Positions 7,689 through 17,781 are shown, counted from the stretch's first letter. The stretch: 64,000 nucleotides of DNA from Actinacidiphila glaucinigra (GCF_900188405.1 NZ_FZOF01000006.1:434001-498000); one strand, 5' to 3'. Notes: a model not told the origin generated them from the sequence alone. Made by a program: numbers and translations.

Positions 7689-7933
7689 CGGGCAGCCCGC
7701 AGCGCTCTCAGACCGCGGACGCCGAGGACGCCGATCGCGGTGCCGAGCACGAGCGAGGTCACCGCCAGCGTCAGGTGCACCCAGAAGTAGCTGGTGGGCG
7801 AGCCGTGGTCACCGCCCTCGAAGGCGAGCCCGCTGGCGTCCTTCCACAGGTTCTTGACGAACGTCGTCCATACGATCCAGCTCCACACCCCGAAGGCGGT
7901 CAGGAACCAGGACACGGGGCGGCTGAGCTTCAT
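7685..7933 (-). CDS. SCO4848-family membrane protein
   Basis: 82 residues from ATG 7933. KLSRPVSWFLTAFGVWSWIVWTTFVKNLWKD at the N-terminus and SPTSYFWVHLTLAVTSLVLGTAIGVLGVRGL at the C-terminus give two membrane segments and match the conserved actinobacterial SCO4848 family of unknown function. Its stop overlaps the start of the metallophosphoesterase gene. It is divergent from the D-Ala-D-Ala carboxypeptidase at 8119, a gene grouping I recognise from other Streptomyces. Confidence 0.88.
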   Translation of the reverse strand: MKLSRPVSWFLTAFGVWSWIVWTTFVKNLWKDASGLAFEGGDHGSPTSYFWVHLTLAVTSLVLGTAIGVLGVRGLRALRAAR

Positions 7934-8104
7934 GCGACCAGTATGCGGGCCGCCGCGCGGCCCCCTCCCCCGGGGTCGCCCCGCCGCCCGTGGCGCGGGC
8001 CGCCGCCCAAGACGCCCGCGGGCACCGCCCGGTTGCACATCCGGCACGTGGGATCGGTCACGGCCCGAACGGCCCCCCACGCCTGCCGGATGTCCCGGAC
8101 GGAC

Positions 8105-8110
8105 TGTAAC
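8105..8110 (+). promoter_or_regulatory. -10 element for carboxypeptidase gene
   Basis: TAACTT ends 8 nt before GTG 8119, so transcription would begin at or next to the start codon and the mRNA may be leaderless. No clear -35 box or Shine-Dalgarno is visible. Confidence 0.4.
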
Positions 8111-8118
8111 TTCACATC

Positions 8119-9576
8119 GTGCCGAACTCCTCCCCCCGCGCCGCGCGCCGTTCCGCCATGGTGCTGTCCGCCCTCGCACTCGTCGGCGGTACGGCCCTGA
8201 CCGCCGCGCCCGTCGCGCACGCGAAGCCCCCCTCCCCGTCCGCCACACCGACGCCGCCCGCGCAGATGTCGACGGTCGGCGGGGATCGGCTGGGACAGCC
8301 AGGCACCCAGGTCAGCCCGCTGACCGGCGCTCCCGCCCTGCCCGGGAAGCTCACCTCGCGGTCGTGGATCGTCTCCGACGCCGAGACCGGGCAGGTGCTC
8401 GCCGCCCACAACGCGCACTGGGAGCTGCCGCCCGCCAGCACGCTCAAGATGCTGTTCGCGGACACGGTGCTGCCCAAGATGGACAAGGCGCAGACCCACA
8501 AGGTGCTCCCCTCCGACCTCGACGGCGTCGGCGCGGGCAGCAGCCTCGTGGGCATCAAGGAGAACCTCACCTACACCGTCCACGACCTGTGGCTCGGGGT
8601 CTTCCTCCGCTCCGGGAACGACGCCGTGCACGTCCTGTCCTCCATGAACGGCGGCGTGGACGCGACCGTCCTGGAGATGCAGCGCAAGGCCGAGGACCTG
8701 CAGGCGGACGACACCACGGTGATCTCCCCCGACGGCTACGACATGCCCGGCCAGGTCTCCTCCGCCTACGACCTGACGCTCTTCGCCCGCTCCGGCCTGC
8801 AGAACGCGGACTTCCGCGAGTACTGCTCCACCGTGCGCGCCCAGTTCCCCGGCGAGTGGAAGAAGACCAAGGGGAAGAAGGGCAAGAAGGCCACCAAGAA
8901 GCGCTCGACCTTCGAGATCCAGAACACCAACCGGTTGCTCTCCGGTGACTACGACATCCCGACCTACCAGGGCATCGCGGGTGTGAAGAACGGTTACACC
9001 ACCAAGGCGGGCAACACCTTCACCGGTGTCGCCCAGCGCGGCGACCGCACGCTCCTGGTGACCGTCATGCACCCCGGCGAGGGCCACAACATGGCCTACA
9101 AGGAGGCGGCGAAGCTGCTCGACTGGGGCTTCAAGGCGGACGGCATGGTCACCCCCGTCGGCATGCTGGTGCCGCCGAAGTCCGCCATCGCGTCGGCCTC
9201 CCCCTCGCCCTCCGCATCCCCCAGCGAGAAGCCCCGGCAGCAGGTCGCCGCGCCCGCCTCCTCCGGTGGCGGCGGCGGGGCGTGGACGGCCCTCGCGATC
9301 ACCGGCGGCTCCGTCCTGGTCGTCGCCGCCCTGGCCTACCTCGTACGGCGCCGCTGGCCCCTGCCGCAGCGGACGGCGAAGGCCGCCATCCCCGCCCCGA
9401 CCAAGCCCGGCGACGACACGGCCGCGAAGCCCGCGGAGGCGGACGCGGTGAAGGCCGGCGCCCCGGAGGCGGACGCGGAGGACGACGCCGCGGCGACGGA
9501 CGAAGCCACGCCGAAGGAGGACACGGCTGAGGAAGGCACCGGGAAGACCGGGGCCACCGCGGACCGCCCGGTCTGA
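8119..9576 (+). CDS. D-alanyl-D-alanine carboxypeptidase (penicillin-binding protein)
   Basis: 485 residues from GTG 8119. A signal peptide (to about AHA, residue 35) leads to a class A DD-carboxypeptidase domain with STLK (nucleophile S107, K110), SGN (165-167) and KNG (290-292, in place of KTG). A lysine-rich insertion (about 248-262) precedes TFEIQNTNRLLSGDYD and is absent from the paralog at the window start. After the catalytic domain come a Ser/Pro-rich linker, a transmembrane helix near residue 400, and a long acidic Ala/Glu-rich tail that would lie in the cytoplasm. It trims peptidoglycan pentapeptides at the cell surface. A strong hairpin follows at 9642. Confidence 0.93.
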   Translation: MPNSSPRAARRSAMVLSALALVGGTALTAAPVAHAKPPSPSATPTPPAQMSTVGGDRLGQPGTQVSPLTGAPALPGKLTSRSWIVSDAETGQVLAAHNAHWELPPASTLKMLFADTVLPKMDKAQTHKVLPSDLDGVGAGSSLVGIKENLTYTVHDLWLGVFLRSGNDAVHVLSSMNGGVDATVLEMQRKAEDLQADDTTVISPDGYDMPGQVSSAYDLTLFARSGLQNADFREYCSTVRAQFPGEWKKTKGKKGKKATKKRSTFEIQNTNRLLSGDYDIPTYQGIAGVKNGYTTKAGNTFTGVAQRGDRTLLVTVMHPGEGHNMAYKEAAKLLDWGFKADGMVTPVGMLVPPKSAIASASPSPSASPSEKPRQQVAAPASSGGGGGAWTALAITGGSVLVVAALAYLVRRRWPLPQRTAKAAIPAPTKPGDDTAAKPAEADAVKAGAPEADAEDDAAATDEATPKEDTAEEGTGKTGATADRPV

Positions 9577-9641
9577 CTCCCCGACGGCGTGGCCTGATCC
9601 GCCATGCCGGCCGTAAGACCGTTCCCGTCGCTCCTGCGGTC

Positions 9642-9679
9642 CGACTGCGGCCGGTGGCAACCGCCACCGGCCGCAGTCG
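9642..9679 (+). terminator. Hairpin terminator after carboxypeptidase gene
   Basis: Arms 9642-9658 and 9663-9679 form a perfect 17-bp stem with an AACC loop. It lies 65 nt after the stop codon. There is no T-tract, as is usual for Streptomyces terminators. Confidence 0.75.
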
Positions 9680-9833
9680 TCTCGTGCCAGGCGCACATGC
9701 CCCCGGCCAGGGGGGCGCTCGACGGCGCACGTGCGGCTCGTGCGCCCGCCCCGCTGCGACCGCCCCCTGCCGCGCGGACGGCCCGGCCAGTACCCAGGAA
9801 CCAGGGAAATCCGGTACGGGAAGGGAGCACGCC

Positions 9834-10052
9834 ATGGGCATGTTGTCGGTCATCGGGCTCGTCCTGGGGCTCGTCGCGGTCGCCTACTGCCTCCGCTCGG
9901 CCTTCCGGGCCAAGACCCCCGCGGGACGTGCCGGCTGGATCATCGCCGCCCCGGCGGCCGTGCTCGCCGGGGTCTACCTGGTGGGCTACATCCTGATCAC
10001 CGTGCTGGTGCTGGCCGCCGCATGGTTCACCGCCGCGCATTTCCTGCGCTGA
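9834..10052 (+). CDS. Small two-helix membrane protein
   Basis: 72 residues from ATG 9834 with AAGGGAG (9821-9827) before it. MLSVIGLVLGLVAVAYCLRSAF and WIIAAPAAVLAGVYLVGYILITVLVLAAAWF form two hydrophobic segments joined by the short basic loop RAKTPAGRAG. I do not recognise a named family. Third-codon-position GC and the good ribosome site support it as a real gene. It stands alone between the carboxypeptidase terminator and a decayed region. Confidence 0.7.
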   Translation: MGMLSVIGLVLGLVAVAYCLRSAFRAKTPAGRAGWIIAAPAAVLAGVYLVGYILITVLVLAAAWFTAAHFLR

Positions 10053-10107
10053 ACCGACGGGTTCCGGGCGGCCCCACCGGCGATGCCCGCCACCACCGTC
10101 CCGCCCC

Positions 10108-10212
10108 AAGGCCGGCGGGAGCTTCGACGCCAGCGGGTACGGCGGTTGGCTCATGCACCTCCTCGGCGTGCTCGAACTCACCGGTGCCGGCGGCCTGGTC
10201 GTCCCGCGGCCG
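10108..10212 (+). pseudogene. Possible relic of a DoxX-like membrane protein
   Basis: In the frame of 10153 the sequence reads FDASGYGGWLMHLLGVLELTGAGG and then LVVPRPAAAG. This resembles the helix 2-helix 3 part of DoxX-type proteins (HLLGVLELxGAxGLVVP). There is no plausible start before it and no continuation after it. It sits directly before a clearly decayed gene, which makes a remnant more likely than a real short gene. Weak call. Confidence 0.25.
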
Positions 10213-10309
10213 GCCGCGGCCGGCCGGTCGCTCGCGCGTGACGTCGGCGGCTTCGCGCCAACTCGCGTCGATACTCCCGGCCGTTCGCCGCGGCCTGCAC
10301 TTTTGAGCC

Positions 10310-10640
10310 ATGAACGAGACAACTCCCCCTGTCGCGTGGTGGTTTTCGCGCCACCCGCGCGGCGTCGGACGGGCGCGGACCAGGCCGCGGGAACAGGCCC
10401 TCGTGTGGGGCCTCGCCGTTGGAACGACGACACCGCGATCCTGCTGCTCAGCGAGCCGATGGGCAACGCCGTCCACCGCGCGCGGGTCCCGCCGGACCGG
10501 CGGATCGCCGTCCGGGCCGCCCCGGCCCCGGGGGGCGCTGCGCGCCGCGGGCCGGCGCTGGTGGAGATGCTCGCCGACCGCTGGAACGTTCAACCTCGGC
10601 CCTACGGCATCGACGAGGCGGTCCGGTTCGAACTCAGAGT
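10310..10640 (+). pseudogene. Frameshifted, internally deleted RsbW-like ATP-binding protein
   Basis: The N-terminus reads MNETTPPVAWWFSRHPRGVG and continues RAR...REQALVWGLA in the frame of 10310. From about 10420 the similarity moves one frame over: NDDTAILLLSEPMGNAVHRA, then RVPPDRRIAV, and finally RGPALVEMLADRWNVQPRPY followed by GIDEAVRFEL. Together these are the start, N box and C-terminal block of the HATPase_c_2 family abundant in Streptomyces. A single-base loss near 10420 explains the shift. Some 25-30 residues holding the G1 box (DxG) appear deleted after APAPGG. ATP binding would be lost even if the frame were restored. The intact relative is at 5855-6256. Confidence 0.7.
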
Positions 10641-10663
10641 GACAAAAGCATGCGTAAACAGTA

Positions 10664-10693
10664 GTGACCAGTGGCCTGATCTCGACGTAGGGT
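10664..10693 (+). promoter_or_regulatory. Promoter of the exonuclease gene
   Basis: GTGACC (10664-10669) and TAGGGT (10688-10693) are spaced by 18 nt. The -10 box ends 7 nt before ATG 10701, predicting a leaderless transcript. Confidence 0.45.
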
Positions 10694-10700
10694 TCGCGCC

Positions 10701-11273
10701 ATGGACAGTGACCTGGGACTCCTGAACGTCATCGACGTCGAGGCGACGTGCTGGGACGGCGAGCCGCCGCAGGGCTCGGTGAGCGAGATCATCGAGATCG
10801 GGCTGACCGTCGTGGACCTCGCCGCGGGCGAGCGCGTCGCCCGCCACCGCGTTCTCGTGCGGCCCGCGCGCTCCGCCGTGAGTCCCTTCTGCAGCCAACT
10901 GACCGGTCTGACGCAGGCCGAGGTGGACTCGGGGCTGGACTTCGCGGACGCCTGCAAGCTACTCGCCGTCGAGCACCGGGCGGCGACGCGTCCGTGGGCG
11001 AGCTGGGGCGACTACGACCGCCACCAGTTCAACCGCCAGTGCCGGGCCATCGACACGACGTACCCCTTCGGCAGCCGGCACACCAACGTCAAGACGCTCT
11101 TCACCCAGGCCCACCGCCTGACCAAGCGTCCCGGCATGGCGGAGGCGCTCCGGCTCGTCGGACTGCCCCTGGAAGGCCGCCACCACCGCGGCGAGGACGA
11201 CGCGTGGAACGTCGCCGCACTCGTCGTCGACCTGTCGCAGCGGGGCGCCTGGCCGGCGACGCCGGCCTTCTGA
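10701..11273 (+). CDS. DEDDh-family 3'-5' exonuclease (ERI-1/KapD-like)
   Basis: 190 residues. NVIDVEATCWDG (D12, E14) is exonuclease motif I, SWGDYDRHQFNRQC holds the motif II aspartate, and HRGEDDAWNVAALV supplies the His and Asp of motif III. The short domain with SEIIEIGLTVVDL and SPFCSQLTGLTQAEVD matches the ERI-1-like subfamily of RNase T/DnaQ superfamily enzymes, which trim 3' ends of RNA or DNA. There is no polymerase domain. The gene is single and apparently leaderless, so it is probably constitutively expressed at low level. Substrate cannot be inferred. Confidence 0.88.
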   Translation: MDSDLGLLNVIDVEATCWDGEPPQGSVSEIIEIGLTVVDLAAGERVARHRVLVRPARSAVSPFCSQLTGLTQAEVDSGLDFADACKLLAVEHRAATRPWASWGDYDRHQFNRQCRAIDTTYPFGSRHTNVKTLFTQAHRLTKRPGMAEALRLVGLPLEGRHHRGEDDAWNVAALVVDLSQRGAWPATPAF

Positions 11274-11297
11274 CCCCGCCGGGGCGGCCTCCCGGAG

Positions 11298-12245
11298 TCA
11301 GGCGGTCTCGGGCCGCTCGGGCCGCTCGGGCCGACCGCGCGCGGGCTCGCCCGGCGGGTCCTTCCGGTCCTTCTGCGCTGCGTCGGCGGCCAGTTCCGCA
11401 CTGTGCGGGGTGGCCGTCCACGCCGCGCAGTACAGCAGGAGCTTCGCCGTGAAGTTGATCCAGAGCAGCAGCGCGATGGGCACGCCGAAGGCGCCGTACA
11501 TGCTCTTGGTGGCCACGCTCTGCAGGTAGCCGCTGATGAGCAGCTTCAGCAGCTCGAAGCCGATCGCGCCGATGAGGCTCGCCACGACGACGTCGCGGCG
11601 GTTCGGGGTGACGCCCGGCAGAAGGGTGAGCAGATAGGCGAGGATCAGCAGGTCCACCAGGACGGCGATGCAGAAGCCCGCCACCGACAACAGGGCGCGC
11701 CCCGGTCCGTGTTCGTCGAGGCCGATGGCGTCGCCGAGACGGCCGACGGCCGTCCCGGCGAGCGCCGAGCAGGCGACGGAGACCAGCGCGACGGCTCCGA
11801 GGCCGACCAGGACGCCGAAGTCCTTGAGCTTCTGCAGGAACGGGTTCTCGGGCTCGTCGTCCTTGTGCCAGACCGCCCTGAGGCAGTCGCGCAGGGCGCC
11901 GACCCAGCTGACACCGGTGAGGACCAGCAGGACGGCGGCGATGGCGCCCACCGTGCCCGCGTTGTCGACGAGCCCGCCGATGTTGAGCTGGTCGGCGATG
12001 CCCGGCACCTGCTCCGCCAGCTTGCCCTCGAGTTCCTTCAGCTGACCGGGGGACAGCAACGCCGCGCCGACGGCGGCGCCGACGGTCAGCAGCGGGAAGA
12101 GCGCGACGAAGCTGACGAAGGTGATGGCGGCGGCGAGCCGCGTCCAGTGCACGCCCTCCAGATGCTCGTACGTGCGCCAGGCGTGGGTGCGCATGAGCCG
12201 CGCGAGCCACGGTCCGATCACTGGGAGCCGAGTCAGCCATTCCAT
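11298..12245 (-). CDS. YihY/BrkB-family membrane protein
   Basis: 315 residues from ATG 12245. The protein has about six long membrane helices with the family pattern: LAAAITFVSFVALFPLLTVGAAVGAALL, LVLTGVSWVGALRDCLRAVWH, and later FELLKLLISGYL and the YGAFGVPIALLLWINFTAKLLLYCAAW block. YihY/BrkB proteins were once called RNase BN in error and their function is unknown. The C-terminal tail is hydrophilic and repeats RPERPE. Convergent with the exonuclease; monocistronic. Confidence 0.87.
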   Translation of the reverse strand: MEWLTRLPVIGPWLARLMRTHAWRTYEHLEGVHWTRLAAAITFVSFVALFPLLTVGAAVGAALLSPGQLKELEGKLAEQVPGIADQLNIGGLVDNAGTVGAIAAVLLVLTGVSWVGALRDCLRAVWHKDDEPENPFLQKLKDFGVLVGLGAVALVSVACSALAGTAVGRLGDAIGLDEHGPGRALLSVAGFCIAVLVDLLILAYLLTLLPGVTPNRRDVVVASLIGAIGFELLKLLISGYLQSVATKSMYGAFGVPIALLLWINFTAKLLLYCAAWTATPHSAELAADAAQKDRKDPPGEPARGRPERPERPETA

Positions 12246-12278
12246 ACCGCGCGCCTACCCTCCGTCACGACGTGCACT

Positions 12279-13685
12279 CTAGGTGGCGGTCGTCGTCGCG
12301 GCGGTGATCGCGTCCAGGACGCGGTCCGTGTCGGCCTCCGATGTACGCCAGTTGCTGAAGGCGGCCCGCACCGCGGGGACGCCGTGGAGGACCGTCGGGG
12401 TGAGGAAGGCCTCACCGGAGGCGGCGACGGCGCGGACGAACGAGGCGACGCGCTCGGCCGTGGGGTCGTCGGCCAGGGTGAAGCAGACGACGTTGAGCCG
12501 CACGGGTGCCAGGAGCCGCAGGCGGGGATCGGCCTCGATGCGCTCGCCGAGGCGCCGGGCGCAGGCGGCGTTGCGTTCGACGACCTCGCGGTGGCCCTCG
12601 CTGCCGTAGGCGGCCAGGGAGAACCATGCGGCGAGGGCGCGCAGCCGACGGGAGTTCTCGGGGGTGAGGTGGAGGAAGTCGGGGTCGGGGAGCGCGGGCA
12701 GGCCCAGATAGGGCGAGGCGTTGTGGAAGACCCGGACCTGGAGGTCCTGACGGCGGGTGAACTGGACGGCGGCGTCGTAGGGCACGTTCAGCCATTTGTG
12801 GAGGTCGACGCAAACGGAGTCGGCGGCGTCGATGCCTTCGGTGAGGTGCGCGTACGCGGGCGACAGCGCGGCGAAGCCGCCGAACGCGGCGTCGACGTGG
12901 AGCCAGAAGTCGTGGCGCTCCTTCAGGGCGGCGATCGCGCGCAGGTCGTCGAAGTCGACGGTGTTGACGGTGCCGGCGTTCGCGACCACTACGGCCGGGC
13001 GGCCCTCGCCCTCCAGCGCCGTCAGCGCCGCGTCGAGGCGGTCGACGTCCACCGCCTCCCGGCCGCCGGGCAGCACCGGCACGGAGGTCAGGGACGACCG
13101 GCCGAGCCCGAGCACGGACAGGGCCTTGTCGATACTGGAGTGCGGGGTGCCGGACAGCACCGTCACCGGGCCGAGCGCGGCCAGCCCGTCACGGGAGACG
13201 GACAGCCCCCGCCGTTCGCCGAGCCACTCGCGCGCCACGGCCAGGCCCACGGTGTTGGAGACGGTCGCGCCGGTGACGAAGGCGCCGCTGTGCTCCTCGC
13301 CGAGGCCGAACATCGCGCGGAGCCAGCCGACGGTCTCGCGTTCCAGGGCGGCGGCGGAGGAGTCGCCGCCCGCCGAGACGTTCTGGTCGTAGGTACTGGT
13401 GAGCCAGTCCCCCGCGACGGCGGCGGGGGTCGCTCCCCCGGTGACGAAGCCCAGGTAGCGCGGTCCGGCGCTGCCGGAGAAACCGGGTGCCCAGCGCCGT
13501 TCGAAGAGCGCGAGCGCGCCGTCGGCACCGGTCCCGGTGACGGGGAGGAGCTGCGGCGCGGGCGCGGGCCCGGGGCGGGCGGCCGGGCGTTCGTCGACGG
13601 ATGCCAGCTCACGGGCGGCCAGGTCCCTTACGGCCTGGAGGAGTTCGGGGAGGTGTGCGCGGTCCGCGGCAAGTGTGGGGTGCAT
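12279..13685 (-). CDS. PLP-dependent group II decarboxylase-like enzyme
   Basis: 468 residues from ATG 13685. The fold-type I PLP signature is clear: FVTGATVSNTVGLAVAREW for phosphate binding, WLHVDAAFGGFA (D265 contacting the pyridine nitrogen), and VCVDLHKWLNVPYD (K297, Schiff-base lysine). TSTYDQNVSAGGDSSAAALE and the overall length fit the aromatic-L-amino-acid/glutamate decarboxylase group, acting on an amino acid in the cytosol. Substrate is not predictable; actinobacterial relatives are often annotated only as pyridoxal-dependent decarboxylase. It ends 33 nt from the BrkB start and has 46 nt to the 2H phosphoesterase upstream, so a three-gene minus-strand transcript is possible. Confidence 0.9.
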   Translation of the reverse strand: MHPTLAADRAHLPELLQAVRDLAARELASVDERPAARPGPAPAPQLLPVTGTGADGALALFERRWAPGFSGSAGPRYLGFVTGGATPAAVAGDWLTSTYDQNVSAGGDSSAAALERETVGWLRAMFGLGEEHSGAFVTGATVSNTVGLAVAREWLGERRGLSVSRDGLAALGPVTVLSGTPHSSIDKALSVLGLGRSSLTSVPVLPGGREAVDVDRLDAALTALEGEGRPAVVVANAGTVNTVDFDDLRAIAALKERHDFWLHVDAAFGGFAALSPAYAHLTEGIDAADSVCVDLHKWLNVPYDAAVQFTRRQDLQVRVFHNASPYLGLPALPDPDFLHLTPENSRRLRALAAWFSLAAYGSEGHREVVERNAACARRLGERIEADPRLRLLAPVRLNVVCFTLADDPTAERVASFVRAVAASGEAFLTPTVLHGVPAVRAAFSNWRTSEADTDRVLDAITAATTTAT

Positions 13686-13731
13686 GGCGGCAGCGTAGGC
13701 GGGCCGTCGTGCACGGCCCCGCCCGGCGTGC

Positions 13732-14334
13732 TCACCCGTGCGGCGGGCCACCCGCGGGAGCCGGGCTGAGCGGCTCGCACGCACCCGTCTGGTGCGGTAC
13801 GAGGGCATGCCCGGCGGCTCCGCCGAAGGGGTAGTCCCGCACACTGCGCCAGACGCCCTCGTCGTCCTGCTCGTACAGCGAGAAGCAGTTGACCGTCCAG
13901 GCGGCGGCGAAGTCGGCGAGCTCCGACTCGGCGCGGTCCAGCGCCTCGTCGGGGATGCCGTGGCCGATGGTGACGTGCGGGTGGTACGGGAACTGGAGCT
14001 CGCGCCGGACCGGACCGGAGCGGACCCGCTCCTGCAGTTCGGCGCAGTGCAGGGCGCCCTGGACGAGATCGACGAAGACGACCGGGGTGACCGGCCGGAA
14101 GCTGGCCGTGCCCTCCAGCCGCATGGGGAAGGCGCGGCCGGTGGCGGCGACCTCGGCGAGGTGCTCCCGGAAGGCCGGCAGCAGCGCCGTGTCCACCTCG
14201 GTGGGCGGGAGCAGCGTGACGTGGGTGGGGATGCAGTACGCCAGCGGGTCTCCATAGCCGGCACGGCGCTGCTGCAGCAGGCTGCCGTAAGGCTCGGGGA
14301 CCGCGATCGACACGCCGATCATGCGGTTTCCCAC
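13732..14334 (-). CDS. 2'-5' RNA ligase-like 2H phosphoesterase
   Basis: 200 residues. GTG 14334 is preferred because an AAGGGG element lies 7 nt upstream on the minus strand; the alternative ATG 14322 has none. The two His-x-Thr motifs that define the 2H superfamily are present as THVTLLPP and HPHVTIGHG, one in each half. Family members hydrolyse or ligate 2'-5' phosphodiester bonds or cyclic phosphates in RNA and nucleotides. The C-terminal tail (GACEPLSPAPAGGPPHG) is disordered. Upstream of the PLP decarboxylase with a 46-nt gap. Confidence 0.85.
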   Translation of the reverse strand: MGNRMIGVSIAVPEPYGSLLQQRRAGYGDPLAYCIPTHVTLLPPTEVDTALLPAFREHLAEVAATGRAFPMRLEGTASFRPVTPVVFVDLVQGALHCAELQERVRSGPVRRELQFPYHPHVTIGHGIPDEALDRAESELADFAAAWTVNCFSLYEQDDEGVWRSVRDYPFGGAAGHALVPHQTGACEPLSPAPAGGPPHG

Positions 14335-14465
14335 GCGTTCACCCCTTCCCCGGGTCGGTTCGCGGCATCGTACGCACGCCGTACGACACAACTCCGTCAG
14401 TGCCAGTGTGACGCGCGCGCGGCCTCCCGCGCGAGCGTCGTCCGTCACACCTGCGCGGGACCTAA

Positions 14466-14503
14466 GGCCCCTTTTCCCGGGCGTCCCGGGAGCGGAAGGG
14501 GCC
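14466..14503 (-). terminator. Terminator of trpS
   Basis: Outer arms GGCCCCTT (14466-14473) and AAGGGGCC (14496-14503) enclose an inner CCCGGG/CCCGGG stem (14476-14481 with 14485-14490). It begins directly after the trpS stop codon on the minus strand. Confidence 0.7.
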
Positions 14504-14504
14504 G

Positions 14505-16220
<1,716 letters not shown>

Positions 16221-16224
<4 letters not shown>

Positions 16225-16961
16225 CGGACCGGCTCCCGGAGGAGCTGCGCGAGACGGGCCGCTGGCTGGAGATCCCGGCGCCGTCGCCCGACTCCGTCGC
16301 CGAGCAGGTGCTGGCCCGGCTGCTGGCCGAGGCGGTGCCGGCCCCGGCCGGCCCCGCGCCGGGCCGCCGCACCCGGGCGCGGGCGTGGGCCGCGGCACGG
16401 TGGCGGGCCCTGACGGCGGTGCTGTGCGGGCTGCTGGTGGTGCTCGTGCTGACGCCGCCGGTGCGGGCCGCGGTCGCGGACTGGTTCGGCTTCGGCGGCG
16501 TCGTCGTGCACCGGGACCCCTCCGCCCGCCCCGGCGCGGGCGCCCCTCCGCCCGTGCGGGGGGACGCGCGGCTGGACGGGGCCTACGTGCCGCAGGAGCT
16601 GGGCGAGCCGGACGGGGTGGCGGTCGTCGACGGGGGGCGCGTGCTGTCGATGAGCTGGCGGGTGGACGGGCGCACGATACGGCTCGACCAGTTCCGGGCC
16701 ACGATCGACATGGTCTTCCTCAAAAGGGTCGGCGACGCGGCCGAATGGGTCGAGGTGGGCACCGGGAACGACTACGGGGTGTGGTTCGCGAAGCCGCACT
16801 ACGTGCAGTTGGTCGGCCCCGACGGCCGTACCCGCCGCGAGGAGCCCCGGGCCGCCGGCCCCACCCTGGTCTGGCAGCGCGGGCGGACGACGCTCCGCCT
16901 GGAGGGCGTGCCGGACCTGGCGCGCGCGCTCGCCGTCGCGACGTCCGCCCGGCAGCGCTGA
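16221..16961 (+). CDS. Single-pass membrane protein, putative anti-sigma factor
   Basis: 246 residues; ATG 16221 overlaps the sigma stop codon by four bases, so synthesis is coupled. The N-terminal 65 residues (TDRLPEELRETGRWLEIPAP and following) are cytoplasmic, a helix WRALTAVLCGLLVVLVLTPP crosses the membrane, and about 160 residues lie outside. The outer part includes AYVPQELGEPDGVAVVDGGR and RTIRLDQFRATIDMVFLKRV. No HxxxCxxC zinc anti-sigma motif is present, so the assignment rests on position and topology. The outer domain resembles the sensor or anchor part of other DUF4367-like anti-sigma proteins only loosely. Confidence 0.65.
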
Positions 16962-16999
16962 GCCCTCTCCTTCTTCCTTCTCGAACTCTTCCCGCGGCC

Positions 17000-17026
17000 G
17001 GGAACCCGGCGGGCTCGGGCGGTGTA
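17000..17026 (+). promoter_or_regulatory. Second copy of ECF-type promoter
   Basis: GGGAACCC (17000-17007), 12 nt, then CGGTGTA (17020-17026). Both boxes and the spacing equal the element at 15562-15588 upstream of the sigma gene, and the bases after the -10 are also similar. It lies 33 nt before ATG 17059. Confidence 0.6.
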
Positions 17027-17058
17027 ACAGGGGCAGGACCGAGCGAGAGGGGGACAGG

Positions 17059-17781
17059 ATGCGGATCAGAAGGTTCGTCACCTGGGCCGGAGTCACCGTG
17101 ACGGCGCTCGCCGCCGTGGTCGGCGGATCGGGACCGGCCGCCGCGGGCGGGCCGACCAGCGTGATGCTGGTCGCTCCGGCCAGCGGCAAGGCCGCGGGCA
17201 TCTACGCCAGTTCACCCGACTACCGGGAACTGGAGCAGTCCATCGGCAACGGGTCGAAGGAGGAGCCGCCGGACTCGCTCTCGGACGTGATGGACGACCA
17301 CCACCGTCAGGTCACCCTCACCTGGCTGATCCACGACGTGTCGGTCTGGAAGGTGGACTACGTGTACCCGGACGGGCCCGGCGGCGCCTGGGTCCACAGC
17401 CGCTCGGTGATGGAGACGGGTCTGCCGGAGCAGGGCGTGTGGCGCAAGGCGGAACGGCCGGAGGACCTCCGCCGCCTCCTCGGCCGGCTGGGCCTCATGG
17501 GCGCCGACAAGGGCCTCGGCGTGAGCGCCCCCGACTACCTGCCCGGCCCGGACGACGCCGCGGCCGTGGAGGAGACCCCGGCGGCCGCACCCGAGGGCTC
17601 GACCGCCGCCCCGCAGGCCGCGGCGGCCGGCGACGGCGGTGGCGCGGACGGCTGGTGGCTGTCCCTGCCCGGGCTCGGCGCCGGGCTGCTCGTCGGCGGC
17701 GCCGGCACCTTCCTCGTCCTGCGCCGGATATCCGGGCACACGCCCGAGGAGGGGCCCCGCCAGGAGCTCGTCGACGACTGA
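17059..17781 (+). CDS. Secreted, C-terminally anchored protein, probable sigma target
   Basis: 240 residues, with GAGAGGGGGACAGG directly before ATG 17059. An N-terminal signal peptide (RRFVTWAGVTVTALAAVVGG, cleavage probably after AAAGG) leads to an extracellular domain with DYRELEQSIGNGSKEEPPDS and LTWLIHDVSVWKVDYVYPDG, then an Ala/Pro-rich linker and a C-terminal membrane helix (GLGAGLLVGGAGTFLVL) with a short acidic tail. I know no function for this family, although similar proteins occur in other Streptomyces. Because its promoter copies that of the ECF gene 1.4 kb upstream, it is likely part of the same cell-surface response. Confidence 0.75.
   Translation: MRIRRFVTWAGVTVTALAAVVGGSGPAAAGGPTSVMLVAPASGKAAGIYASSPDYRELEQSIGNGSKEEPPDSLSDVMDDHHRQVTLTWLIHDVSVWKVDYVYPDGPGGAWVHSRSVMETGLPEQGVWRKAERPEDLRRLLGRLGLMGADKGLGVSAPDYLPGPDDAAAVEETPAAAPEGSTAAPQAAAAGDGGGADGWWLSLPGLGAGLLVGGAGTFLVLRRISGHTPEEGPRQELVDD

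Noticed and set aside
11403..13769. A 788-codon plus-strand frame opposite BrkB and the decarboxylase
   Set aside because: Composition is Gly/Arg/Val/Glu-rich shadow sequence with no domain, while the minus strand encodes two clear families.
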